A DNA stretch of 64,000 nt, taken from NCBI GenBank assembly GCA_026874595.1, contig CM049306.1, positions 55,985,519 through 56,049,518 of the forward strand, in the 5' to 3' direction. The notes beneath the pieces are model-generated. The model searched no databases. It had not been told where the DNA came from and saw only the letters and a program-made list of their open reading frames with translations. The position numbers were made by a program, and so were the translations under genes. Below, piece after piece: positions 37,701-48,927 of the stretch. Position 1 is the stretch's first letter; each line of letters opens with the position of its first letter. This DNA comes from Sipunculus nudus. Its lineage: Eukaryota; Annelida; Sipuncula; Golfingiida; Sipunculidae.

Positions 37701-38590
37701 GTCTCAAGAATGTGTCATTACTGCACAAAGTGCTTGTCTCAAGCATAGGTCAATACTGCACAAAGTGCTTGTCTCAAGCAAAGGTCTTTACTGCACAAAG
37801 TGCCTGCCTCAAGCATGGTACGTGTCTGGGTCATTACTGCAGAAGGCATTAGTCATCAGTGCACAAAGTGCCTGTCTCAGACAAGGGTCATCACTGTACA
37901 AAGTGCATGTCTAAGGCATGGATTATCACTGCACAAAAGTCCGGTCTCAGGCATGGATTATCACTGCACAAAATGCCTGTCTCACTCATGAGTTATCACT
38001 TTACAAGGTACCTATCTCAGACACGGGTCATCACTGCACTAAGTGCATGTCTCAGGCATAGGTAATCACTGTACAAAGTGCCTTTCTCAGGCGTAGGTAA
38101 TCACTGTACAAAGTGCCTGTCTCAGGCATAGGTAATCACTGCACAACGTGCCTGTCTCAGGCATGGGTCATCACCGCACAAAGTTACTGTCTCAGGCATA
38201 GGTCATTGCACAAAGTGTTCTCAGCAATGGGTCATCACTGCTCAAAGTGCCTCTCTCAGGCATAGGTCATCATTGCACAAAGTGGCTGTCTCAGGCATGG
38301 ATTATCACTGCACAAAGTGCCTGTCCCACTCATGGGTTATCACTACACAAGGTCCCTGACTCAGACATGGGTCATCACCGCACAAAGTGCCTGTCTCACT
38401 CATGGGTATCACTAAACAAAGTGCCTGTCTCATGAAGGCATCAGTCAACACTGCAGAAAGTGCCTGTCTCATAAAGGCATTAGTCATCACTGCACAATCT
38501 GCCTGTCTTAGGCATAGGTCATCACTGAAAAAATACCTGTCTCAGGCATGGGACATCACTGCACAAAGTTATGGGCATTATTGCACAGAA
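31735..38590. repeat. Minisatellite 2, 35-bp units
   Basis: Around 195 tandem copies of a 35-bp unit, with consensus close to CTGTCTCAAGCATGGGTCAT followed by CACTGCACAAAGTGC. Shorter 33-bp units lacking TG (CATCACGCACAAAG) and a variant with CATGAAGGCATCAGTCATCA also occur. Each unit contains the small inverted repeat GCAC-AAA-GTGC. Higher-order copies are seen at offsets of 630, 1842 and 1607 bp. Long plus-strand ORFs (up to 323 codons) result from stop-free units and appear in all three frames. Confidence 0.95.
34859..38072. repeat. 1607-bp near-identical tandem duplication inside minisatellite 2
   Basis: Block 34859-36465 is repeated at 36466-38072. Matching points at 35029/36636, 35633/37240, 35946/37553, 36092/37699 and 36252/37859 all have the offset 1607. 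I noticed only isolated substitutions, for example at about 35485/37087 (GTCATC versus GTCGTC) and about 35720/37327 (ATATCG versus AGGTCG). Confidence 0.9.
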
Positions 38591-40396
38591 GGTACTTTCA
38601 TCAGTTGTCAGTAGATGGACCCAGCAGACAGATATTTTACTGTGACAGGTATTTATGAAATTTTGGTAAGACGAAAAAGTTTATACTAAGCGTTATTGTT
38701 TATTTTAGTTGTACAGGTCAGTATACATTTTAGATGGATAGGAACGCAAATTAATCAAGTTAAATAAGTAAACAAATCGGCCAGAACAATGGCTGGGGAG
38801 AGCTTCCTCTGTTTTAAATTAATTTTGTCCAGTGTCAGTATTTATACCGCATTTATACCATCATAAAATAATTACATTTATTTCAAACATATGCGGTTCA
38901 TACAGTAGTTATAAATCTATGTATATGTACAATTTATAATGTATGTACAAATTAACTGGGTATAGCCAAATTAGCATACACAAATGGCCATAAGTCATCA
39001 TCCTGTCAGTGTTTGGTTTCTTTTTCCTGAAACACAGTTAGTAATTTGCCATGTATCTGACAAGTTATTTGTACAATACTAATTAAAATAAAGGGAATAT
39101 GGAGAAATGAATAATTAAATAAAAACACCACTTCTACATATAGTTTTCCTTATGAGAAGGAAGTGAGAAAAAATCCTTACTCATCAGGGAAGACAGTCAA
39201 AAAACTGTACTCGCATACCAAAAGGCATTTATATTTCCAGATGCTGTATTGTTATTTAAGTATACTGTATACTGTATAGACAGATCGTTCACACTGAGAA
39301 AGTCACACTTGCATACTGAGTGTTTGAGTGTGTTGTGTCGACAACATTTTTATCAAATTTAGTGATGATAGCTCCTGCCGTTTCTGATACTGAAGTATAA
39401 TTAAAGTATGCTTTGTTTTTCGCCACATGACTAAGTTCAGCTTCCTGTTACTCGGCCAATAATTACCAAACTGGAACCATTCGAATAAACCTGAGAGAGA
39501 TTGTCCCTGGGATCATCTCTGTGAAATATTAGACAATTTGGCTGTAAAAATTCGGGAAGAAGATTATTTAATGTTTTTGTAACATTTTTGCTTATTAAAT
39601 ATAGTTTGATAGCAGATAGCCAAAACATCAGCAACATCCGATAGAGTTTTTTTGGATGACTGCCTTTTTTAGATAGTATGGATAATCGTGCGAACGACGG
39701 ACGACGTCACACCATCGCATAAGCTCACAGGTTGGCTAACAATGACCAATGATATAGTGTGATACACTCGTTTCCATTACATTGTGAAACAAGGGATTTC
39801 AAGAATACAAACCAGGACTTTTGAGTTTTATTATGAAATAACCAGCGGCGGGGCCCAAGAGTGGGGGCTCGGAGTTCCTAGGGGACTCCCTCCCCCCCCC
39901 CCCCTCCCAATATTTATATAGGTCCAATACTTCAATATGTTGTTTGTTTCTGAAGCGAGAATGTTCTGTGTTATTTTATACTAAAGTTGCTCCAAAACTG
40001 GTGAAATTGTGAAAGAAACTTATAAAATATTCGAGTACTCAGGAAGGGGTTCAATACGCCCTCATCCACCCTCTAAGTGCAAAAGGAAATTGCAAACCTG
40101 AGAAAGTATAATATTAACATCTCATATGATTACATGATTATTTATGCAGGAACCAGAATTGAGAGGAATGGCGCTTTTGATTATATGAAGCATAAAATTA
40201 TGCAATAATATGATGTAAAATATATTAATATTTTGTAAGACTAAGATATGTAAAATAAATGAAATGTCATTTAAATCTTTATTGTTGTATATATAACAAT
40301 CGTACTTCATTCCTTTTACATTTCATTCAATGTGTCAAATAAACTGACTGATATTTCAGTCAATTTGTAAAATGCCTGAAAATTTCATTCCTTTTA

Positions 40397-40425
40397 TAAA
40401 TTGCCTGACTGAATCAGGCAATTTA
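40397..40425. repeat. Perfect inverted repeat, 12-bp arms
   Basis: TAAATTGCCTGA, a 5-base loop CTGAA, then TCAGGCAATTTA. A related partial motif (CAGTCAATTTGTAAAATGCCTGA) precedes it by about 45 bp. No gene ends nearby, so a terminator role is not implied; it may be the end of a small transposon. Confidence 0.7.
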
Positions 40426-40999
40426 CAAATTGATTGATTATACACATCGGCTGTAACATAAATACTGGGGAATAGATGAGCAGTACAATTCCCTCGAAAT
40501 CGCGAGCACTGCATTTATTGAAACCATTTTACTGTATATGATACAATTTTTTACATCTTGATAAGTTCATATCAAGCACACAGAAGTAAAAAAAATAAAT
40601 AAATGATCTGTGACCGTCCTAATCACATAATAATATACTTGGGGTTTAGTACGTCTGAGGTGAGGCCATCAGTACTTCAAACAATGTGGTCGCGAAAAAA
40701 TGATTGAAAGCTGGCCTTGAGGTAGGTATTTGTGGCTCATATGGTAAAGCCTCCGCGACTCCCTCTGACCCAGTTACTATTGACATTGGAAACTAGTCAT
40801 AAATTTTTGTGGTGCTCGAATGGCTCTAATTTTGCATACAGTACCTTCTGTGTACTGAGTATATGAACGGGTAACACTTATTATATGCTGTGTCCTGTAT
40901 ATATATATGCGCTGCGGATGTCTGCGGCCGAATCTGAAGTTTGAGATTTACCTCGTTACGGTCAAAAACACAAATATTCTACTGACAGACATATAAAAT

Positions 41000-41001
<2 letters not shown>

Positions 41002-41096
<95 letters not shown>
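41002..41096. repeat. (TA)n microsatellite, about 95 bp
   Basis: Uninterrupted AT dinucleotides, one of the longest pure tracts in the window. Confidence 0.95.
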
Positions 41097-41097
<1 letters not shown>

Positions 41098-41408
41098 CCC
41101 CATACCACTAAATACACAGGCATACTTTTTGTTTGCAAGCCAGCGTGATTTATAATTGAAAGCGTACTACAAGTTTGTAGTTAGATAACTGAAATGAAAG
41201 TCAAAATATTTGATGTCATATATCTTTTATATATTTGATTAAAAATATGACTGTTTTAGCTGAAAATACCATGTAACTCAAGTGGCCCGTTTAAAGGGCT
41301 GATCTCATTATATTATAAGCAATATTTACTGTCATTATATATACATATATACAAATATACATATCAGGTTATCAGATCAAATATGTATGTCAGTTTCACA
41401 TCAGTTAT

Positions 41409-41409
41409 A

Positions 41410-41482
<73 letters not shown>

Positions 41483-41561
41483 CAATGTTTCTATATAAAG
41501 CACGTTGTGGTGCATTTATGCATATGAAATATCTAGATCTACAACAAAGCAACAAAGATCT

Positions 41562-41618
<57 letters not shown>
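41409..41618. repeat. Paired (TA)n microsatellites
   Basis: Two (TA)n tracts (41409-41477 and 41566-41618) flank a unique stretch of about 90 bp. Tyr-Ile repeat peptides on both strands come from them. Confidence 0.95.
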
Positions 41619-41621
<3 letters not shown>

Positions 41622-42073
41622 ATGGCAAGATACATTTTCTTTGATTGTTTAATTAATGCATGCCTGCTTCAAAATGTAAAGTAAATAAATAATATCTTGA
41701 AATAAAACACAAAATGGTAACTAAAAGTATACAACAGGTATGCGACGACCAGTTCCGTGCATGCATGCATTAGTGCAAGCGTTGTCGCTCATTGCATGGT
41801 TAACCATCTATATGATTATGACCGCAATGTATAATTATGTTTGCACGATAAAAATACACTTTCTGTACGCTTAGCTGCCGTTAATGTGGTTGAAAAATAT
41901 ATTTCAACTTGTGTAAATATAATCTCACTTATAATCTCATTTTTTTTAAACCTATAAACATACAGCGTAACCTGATACAATCCTCGGTCAAAAGGTTTCT
42001 CCAAAAGAGTCATGTATATATAATAGAAAACATTTACATTTTGCTCTTGGTCCTCGCATTACAAAACAGCCAC

Positions 42074-42402
42074 TAGGCCAAAAAAAAAAAGGTATGGTTC
42101 TCAGGAACTTTTTTCTAGTAACCAGTGCGAGCGGGCGATATTTTATTTTTTACCTTTTTTGGTATGTTTCGATAAAAATGTCATATGATCAAGGAAAAGC
42201 ATGAAAATAACATTTTTTTTCTAAACAGGTAAAAGCAATACATTTCTTAGAAAATCTTGTCAAAATTGTATTATTTTATTGTATTATTGTATTATTTATT
42301 ATTCTTGAAAGATGAAAATCGAAATAAAAATGTTTGATGCAGGGGGTTAAAATTGACGCGGGCGGTGCCTGAGAACCATACCTTTCATTTGTTTTGGCCT
42401 TA
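42074..42402. mobile_element. MITE-like element, copy 2 (TTAGGCC family)
   Basis: Left end TAGGCCAAAA, then GGTATGGTTCTCAGGAAC. Right end GCCTGAGAACCATACC, a T-rich spacer and TTTTGGCCTTA. The interior matches 981-1290 through GTATGTTTCGATAAAAAT, TCATATGATCA and GGGGGTTAAAATTGA. It is about 20 bp longer because of an expanded TATTATTGTATTATT stretch. Confidence 0.75.
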
Positions 42403-42539
42403 AGTATAGGGATAAAGTGTTATGTATCAAGCTTAAAAAGGATTTGGGCGTGGTCCTAATGGGCGTTATTCCTCTCTAAGCTTGCCGATACACGTGCCCT
42501 TGCAACCAAATCCAAACCGCAGATAGATTCTCGCCTTGT

Positions 42540-42655
42540 CGCTGTTCTCAGAGCACGTTCGGTCGCATCTCTACGAACCTGACAGGTTTAATTCTTATGT
42601 TTCACGGGGGCTACAATTTTGCATACACACTAAAACCCGGACGTTACAAGTCTCA
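42540..42655. repeat. Dispersed repeat fragment (ATTTTGCATACACACTAAAAC)
   Basis: GGGGGCTACAATTTTGCATA, followed by ACACTAAAACCCGGACGTTA, resembles 53160-53210 (GGGGGCTGCCATTTTGCCAT, then ACACTAAACCCCCGGATG). A weaker copy is at 56190-56245 (GACTGCCATTTTGTAAAT). All three flank the CARD / E2 neighbourhood. Confidence 0.5.
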
Positions 42656-43522
42656 TGCCGAAATTATGGGCATATACCGCTAGTGTGATTGAATATTCTC
42701 ACAAACAATCAATCTTTCTATACCAGGAAGGATCTTGATGGTTGGAAAATGAAGCAGGCAAGCATATAACGCATACAACTACATGGCCCATTAAACAATA
42801 CTAACTATCAGAATGTATGATATGCTTGTATAATAAAATGCCATGTTTGAATAATGGTTTATCCGCCACTTAATTAAATATGTAGTATCAAATTATGCTA
42901 ATTTATGTGTAGGTCATCACCCTTGAATTAATCTTGTTATACTTGGCTTTCATGCAATTCGATCATACAGATTCTTCAATAAAACTAAATAAATTAAATA
43001 AATAAAAATGCAAGTACGTCTTTGGTTCCATAATACCAAAAACCAAGTCATAAATATACATATTTACATGTTTGTGTGTGTGATTGTTGGGGTGTGTGTG
43101 CGTTTGACTGCCACAGACAGTAGCGCCAATTTGTCAGACAGCGGGTCATTTGTAAATAATCTAGAAGACATGGGGACCAGAAGGACATCGTCGCTGGTCC
43201 TCATATGTATATTTGGTATCTGCGCATAGCTGGTATTCATGCATTCACTTCCGCTCTGATACTCCCGATGCTCAGGTCATGTGACGTCATATGATGACTA
43301 GTGACGCTTGTAGGCAGTTCTTGTCTTGAGTCAAAGGGTCCGAGTTTCTGTAAATCCCGCGTCATTTACAAGAACGTCACGTTAAATTTGCACGACCACA
43401 GCTGCCTTCTATAGGTCGAACAGACATGCATACAGCTCGAACATGCATCGTTCAAAGTACAATGGCACAAGTTGACGAGATCTGATTTATAAACCCCTTT
43501 CGGGTTGCATCAAAACTGCGCG

Positions 43523-43840
43523 CTAATATTCCTCCTGCTTCATTGGAGACTGGTATCCGTTAAACAAGACATTTGTTTTACTGAGTAATTCATCAGCCAC
43601 GTGTTCATAGTCATTCTCCCTGCAGACATCCAAAAATCTCGAGAATCTCTCATACGGTAACGTCAGCATGATATCCACTAACTTTCTGACTTTCTTGAAG
43701 TTCTCCTGCTGAGCTTCGATCGTCTGCTTCATCCTCTCACCGATAACTCTCTTGCTGATTAAACCGTCCAAGACGTTTTCGACCACCAGGTTGTCACACA
43801 GATACTGTCGAGAAGTGCTCAAGGCCTGTTTGTAATCCAT
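43523..43840 (-). CDS. CARD-only protein, 105 aa
   Basis: A single-exon coding region from ATG at 43840 to TAG at 43525-43523. Nearly the whole protein (about residues 4-88) is one six-helix CARD. It carries the conserved RQYLCDNL start, the RMKQTIEAQQE middle and the VCRENDYEHVADEL end. Over about 82 aligned positions I count about 47 identities (57%) with the first CARD of the NB-ARC gene at 47340. The tail (89-105) is short and carries no other domain. A possible splice acceptor just upstream (TTTGTAG at about 43877) suggests an untranslated first exon. Known CARD-only proteins act by CARD-CARD binding and often block a larger partner; whether this one does is inference. Confidence 0.82.
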   Translation of the reverse strand: MDYKQALSTSRQYLCDNLVVENVLDGLISKRVIGERMKQTIEAQQENFKKVRKLVDIMLTLPYERFSRFLDVCRENDYEHVADELLSKTNVLFNGYQSPMKQEEY

Positions 43841-43889
43841 CAGTGCCTTAGCTCAAGGTTCTGTCTACAGTCTACAAATATAAAAATTC

Positions 43890-46800
43890 CAAGATATAAA
43901 TTCTATAGCCACAAATCCTTCAATTTTTATAATATTTCATCTTGAATGTCACTTTTGTTCTCGAGAAGTATGATACCTTTTCCGCCAAATGTCGCTTCTC
44001 TTCAGGTTACGAATGGTGGGGACTTTAGGATTAATTGTGTCAACTCTCAAACTTAAAAATTTAACTTTGTCTCAATTTCATTAAAAGGCCTAAATAATAT
44101 TTCACTGAACACAAAACTTTTGATCTTATTTTAGATAATACATGTATTTAATTTTGTTTCAGTCCGTTGGAAAGGTGAACAACCCAGGTGTTTCCACATA
44201 AGTAAGTGAGCAGTATTAACAGACATGACACCAAAACGAAATATTTTAGAGGTTGTGTTCTACCGACTCGCTATATTGGCTAAAGTTTCCTATATAAATT
44301 GTCTATAATTTGTTTTTACTTTGTGACGTTTAGGCCCTCGTCTCCTTTATTTTATTGGGTTTTTTTTCACTGCATAACATTGTTTCTGATAGAACAATGT
44401 TACTAGTACTGTTGAATCATGCAATTCGTTATGCATGCAAGTGTGCATGTAGGATGGCATGTATAATGGTAGAACCTGTTTACACTGAGCGAAGCGTGAC
44501 AGACACTTTGAAGTGATGGTAGGATGCATCTTTAGCGGAAAGGCAATTTTTTCTAAGGGAAAGCAAGCCTTTATTTATGCCTTTCCGTTGGAAAGGTGAA
44601 AATTTCAAAGTAAATTACGATCCCTGGCCTATCTTTGTAGAATGTGACAACGATATCATAACAATGTAGGTGGACTTGATTTCAGTATCCGCATTCCAAA
44701 AGCAGGAAGGATGATTTGGCCGGGTTTAAGTACATATCCTGTCCAGTTATAAATTAATTGCTGGCTGGTGACATGTCCGTATATGCACAAAGAATAGTAA
44801 CTACATGTTGACTGGCGGTTCGCCAGCTTTAATGAAACAGCTATGGGGAGATAAAGTCTGTATGATTTTCTCAGGCACGACTCACTTGACAAAACACGCA
44901 TTGCTTTATTCACTTGACTCTTCGGCGTTACAGAAGAAAATATATAGCTCTCGCGAACACTTGGCACTCCCTTGAATTATAAGGATGCAAGTCTGTCTCG
45001 ATCAAGACTGAAGTGGCTGACACATGTAATTTAACGGTATGTCACAAGTTTGTCTCATTTTGTGTCAAAGCTCTCACCCTACTTTGTGTTAGCTGTTACT
45101 TATCACGAGTGAGCTAGGTTTACTCCACGAGTGTTGGTGTCCAGGAGATATGACGCAGATAGGACTGGATATGTCGCGTGTCGGTAACACGATTATAGGT
45201 TAAATATAGTCCAATAGTTTTTATGGAATATAGAGTGATTATCGAAAGATTATACAGTGGCAATATGTGTGCGATAAGACTCAGATATACCCGATAAACA
45301 TTGATAATATATGCTTCCTGTTTTGATGATTTAGTAACGATTTAGTGTTTGACAGATATAATCTTTAATACCTGAGGAAAAACAAAACAGAAACAGAATA
45401 TTTTATAAAAATAAATATTTTGATATTGCATACCACTTGAGTGTGGAGCTTAGAAAATGTTAACTCCATAATATGTGATAATATTAACAGTTTTGACAGT
45501 GTCAAAATATTTTTCGTGGTGAAACAACGTCACTTACTGTGTGTGTTTGCCGCTTGTCAAGTCCAAATACTGTCTTTATCACCGTTATGAATAAAGTGTG
45601 TAGCTAGCAAAGTGGTAACACTGCGTGTTTCAAACTTTGTTCAGACCACACGCAGAGTTGGATGGTTCCTCTCGGAGGATGCTCTCTGTTTGTAAACTGA
45701 TCCAAATCCTGTCCCTTTTAGATATATCCACAGTATGTTGAACTCTTCCACAGGATAGTAAACTATCAATAACATGAAAGTTTAAGCCTACCCTGTTCCA
45801 GTTTTACAGCAAAGGTGCCAGTGACCGTGTCACCCCTTTGCACTATTTGTCGCATATAACATATAAAGATCTGTGAATGGGCTGTGTCGATACGCCTGGC
45901 TGAGGGCACATACTTTATTGTACGCCCACGGAGTAGGGTGTATTACTATGTCACATCGTTCGGCATTTGTTCATAAGATAAAAATAGAAGTGACCCTACT
46001 CTAAATGATGCAATCTCCAACAGAGGCCCCAAATACTGTTCCAGAATGAGCTTGCTAAAAGACTTAAGACTATTTATAGTTCATTGGGAATCCCGCAAGC
46101 AAGCAATGTTTTGATTCATCATGGTGAAAGGCTGTATTGAATCCAGGGTTGTCTGTTTTATATCAGTGCCGTTTGAAGTGAAGGTGCTGCGGCGTGGACA
46201 GAGATAATTTGTGGTGAGGTATGGATATCGGTGTCTAATGGATGAGGTCATACGTACCTTTCGCCAACATTTCGATTAATAACTAAGCCTTGATTTTATT
46301 ACTATTTACCAGACAGTTGATTAAACTTTTAATCGTATTTTTTTAATTATGTATATATTATATGTTGATAGAAAACATGAGGTCCCATTTTCAGTAAACC
46401 TCCTTCCTCGCGTTACACATACGCAGACAAAGCAAAAGAGAAGACCTGCCTTTCTTGGTAGAAAAGAGGTCCGTTGTCCGAAAATGTAATGAATCACTTT
46501 GCCAGTTCCGGTTAGACGTAGAAGTGATGTCACTTTGCAATGGCCACGTTCTAGGTGGAATCTTGGGATTTCCACAGTCCACTTTCAGTCGCCGTGTTTG
46601 TTGTGTGGTTATATATACTGTATTGTCATTCTGACAAGCGGACTCAAATGGCAGCAGAGGCTACAATCTTGTACTAGTAGATCATAAAGCATGAGACTTA
46701 CAGTCTGTTTTTTACTATGTGGCTGTCTCTGCCTGTACTGACAAACGGTTTCATCTGAGTGTCTGTGCATGGACGTTTTGTCTGATGTATGTATATATCT

Positions 46801-46917
46801 ATGTATCTGTCTGTCTGTCTGACCTATCTAATCTAGTCTATCTAATCCAATCTATCTAATCTATCTATATCTATTTATATATCTATCTGTCTATCTGTCT
46901 AATCTATCTTATATATA

Positions 46918-46990
<73 letters not shown>

Positions 46991-47202
46991 ATATAATCAA
47001 TCTAATCTATCTATCTATCTATATGAATTTTTTATGCTTTATTTAAATGAAGCTACAGTTAAGGAATGCTGTGTATATATACCAAAGCTATGTGTATAAA
47101 ATTAATTGTTGTAAATATGAACACACAACTGTTTCTAATAATCAAAATTCTGGGAGCGTCTCTTTTTGATTAGCTTTAATGTTTCATGTCTGTTCTTTGC
47201 AG
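43890..47202. other. Divergent intergenic region between CARD genes
   Basis: It separates the CARD-only gene (minus) from the CARD-NB-ARC gene (plus), so both promoters and upstream non-coding exons should lie here. I cannot place them. A 103-codon minus-strand ORF at 44656-44967 shows no recognisable domain. Microsatellites occupy 46780-47030. Confidence 0.45.
46780..47030. repeat. Compound (TATC)n, (CT)n, (TA)n microsatellite
   Basis: CTGT and TATC tetranucleotides, a pure CT run (about 46920-46948), (TA)n to about 46994, then TATC again. It ends about 170 bp before the splice acceptor at 47201-47202. Confidence 0.9.
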
Positions 47203-47226
47203 CTACAGAGTTTGTATTCAGAGAAA

Positions 47227-47310
47227 ATGGTGGACAAAAAACAAACGGATGGTCTCCGGTCGCGACACTATAGTTCCTTCAAATTACGTGAAACATCAAT
47301 TGAGACGTAA
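47227..47310 (+). CDS. Upstream ORF (27 codons) in leader of CARD-NB-ARC gene
   Basis: In the same exon as the main ATG, an ATG at 47227 opens a 27-codon frame ending with TAA at 47308-47310, 29 bases before the main start. Its context (AAAATGG) is fair. If the exon is used as inferred (acceptor AG at 47201-47202), ribosomes meet this ORF first, which could lower translation of the NB-ARC protein. No conserved peptide is recognised. Confidence 0.45.
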   Translation: MVDKKQTDGLRSRHYSSFKLRETSIET

Positions 47311-47339
47311 AGGACAAGAACACGTTCTTTCTCGTTACC

Positions 47340-48621
47340 ATGGCGACGGACATTCCAAGAACAGCAGACTCTAGAGAACCTCACAAACAAGCGCTCACTA
47401 AAAACAGACAATATCTCAGTGACAACCTGGTGTTCGACTTCGTGGAGTCACGTCTCCTACACATCGAAGTCATCACCGAGCGAATGAAGCAAGTTGTTGA
47501 GGCACCCGCCGAAAATTTCAAGAAAATAAGAAAACTGATTGACATATTGATAACTCTGCCACGAGGTAAATTTGATCTCTTTTGTCAGGCTTGTAGGGAT
47601 GATGATTATGAACATGTTGCAGAAAATTTGGAAGAAACATGTCGGAAATTGTCAGGTGTGTCTGACCAGTCAGTCAGAACTGTCGATCATCTCCGAGAAT
47701 ATTTAGAGGATAACATATACATGGATGTCATAATGCCCAATATCGTCTCAGTTGGAGTTGTCAGTGAGCGTGCAAAAGAAGGGATAGAAGCACTTCAACT
47801 GACTTCAGACAAGATTGATAAGCTAATAGAGACAATAGCAGAAGCTCCCGCGGAAAAACTTCCTTTGTTTTGCGAAGAATGCAGAAGATGTGGATATGAA
47901 CATGTGGCGAACATGATCCAGCGCCACCTGCCTGATATCACTGAATCTATTCAGGAATGGAGACCCCTCAACCTGCGCCATGGGAACACACTTCAGGGTG
48001 AGTTGTCAAGCTTGATTTTCTTATTCAGGGGCGGGTACAGGATCTTAGGAAAGAGGGGCTCGGCACCCCGACACAGGTAAACAAGTGTGCCTGTAGACTT
48101 CACACATATCTCTTGCATGCAGAATTACAAGGAAGTGAGAACACGGTGCGAGTCCTTGAGACACAAAATCAGCTCAGTATTTCGGTATTAAGCGTAAAAT
48201 ATTCAATATCCCTAGATTCTTAAGCTTGAAAAAGGGGGAGGACGCGCCCCCCCCCCCCCCCCCCCCGCACCATCTTCTAAATCAGCCCCTATTTTTAGCC
48301 CAAATGGCAATGCCATTCGGCCCTCTGACATATTACAGGATCTACGTCCAGCCACTTTAGCGTAAAGTAAGGCTTACCAGCCCAGCATGGATGCCTACTG
48401 AGCAGTGTATTCTTGGCTACGTAAATGGTTAATATTTAACATTTTTAACATGTCAAAAGATTAGCACAAATCGTGATATGTAACCATATGATATTGGTTG
48501 ATTACGAGCGTACGGGTGCACATAATAATATTATTATTAATTGTATAGAGGATGTTCCAGTAATTTTGTTAAGCAAACATTAAAGGGTAAGTCTTATGTA
48601 CTTATGTATTACTTTATCATT

Positions 48622-48661
<40 letters not shown>

Positions 48662-48849
48662 CATGAGAGAGCGACGCCCAAGTAATACCATATACAGTGC
48701 TGGAACTTTAGACCAGATTGCACCAGAACAGCTTTTTATATTCTCAGTTTCTACATCATACCCCCTCTCGTGCACTCCCCCCTTTTCTTAAATTCTCCAT
48801 CCGCCCTTGCATATGAATACACACTTATCTCAAACACATACACACTCAC

Positions 48850-48927
<78 letters not shown>

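Larger units (their letters stand above)
38600..43500. other. Intergenic AT-rich stretch
   Basis: No gene supported. It contains a poly-C element near 39845-39905 (GGCGGGGCCCAAGAG upstream), a hairpin at 40397-40425, three long (TA)n tracts (41002-41618), the second MITE copy (42074-42402) and a dispersed fragment at 42540-42655. Confidence 0.5.

Noticed and set aside
23590-38590. CRISPR-like arrays
   Set aside because: Units are contiguous with no unique spacers, and the host is a eukaryote.
31679-38614. Many plus-strand ORFs (up to 323 codons) with a 35-residue repeat
   Set aside because: Same reason: a stop-free 35-bp unit read in three frames.
41364-41652. Tyr-Ile repeat ORFs (also at 13973, 28065 and 48770)
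   Set aside because: Direct translation of (TA)n microsatellites.
44656-44967. 103-codon minus-strand ORF upstream of the CARD-only gene
   Set aside because: No recognisable domain, no splice link to the CARD exon that I could support, and composition like random sequence.
48000-48080. C-terminal extension of the tandem-CARD frame past 47997
   Set aside because: A strong GTGAGT donor at 47998 is followed by transposon-like sequence, and the next exon joins in phase.
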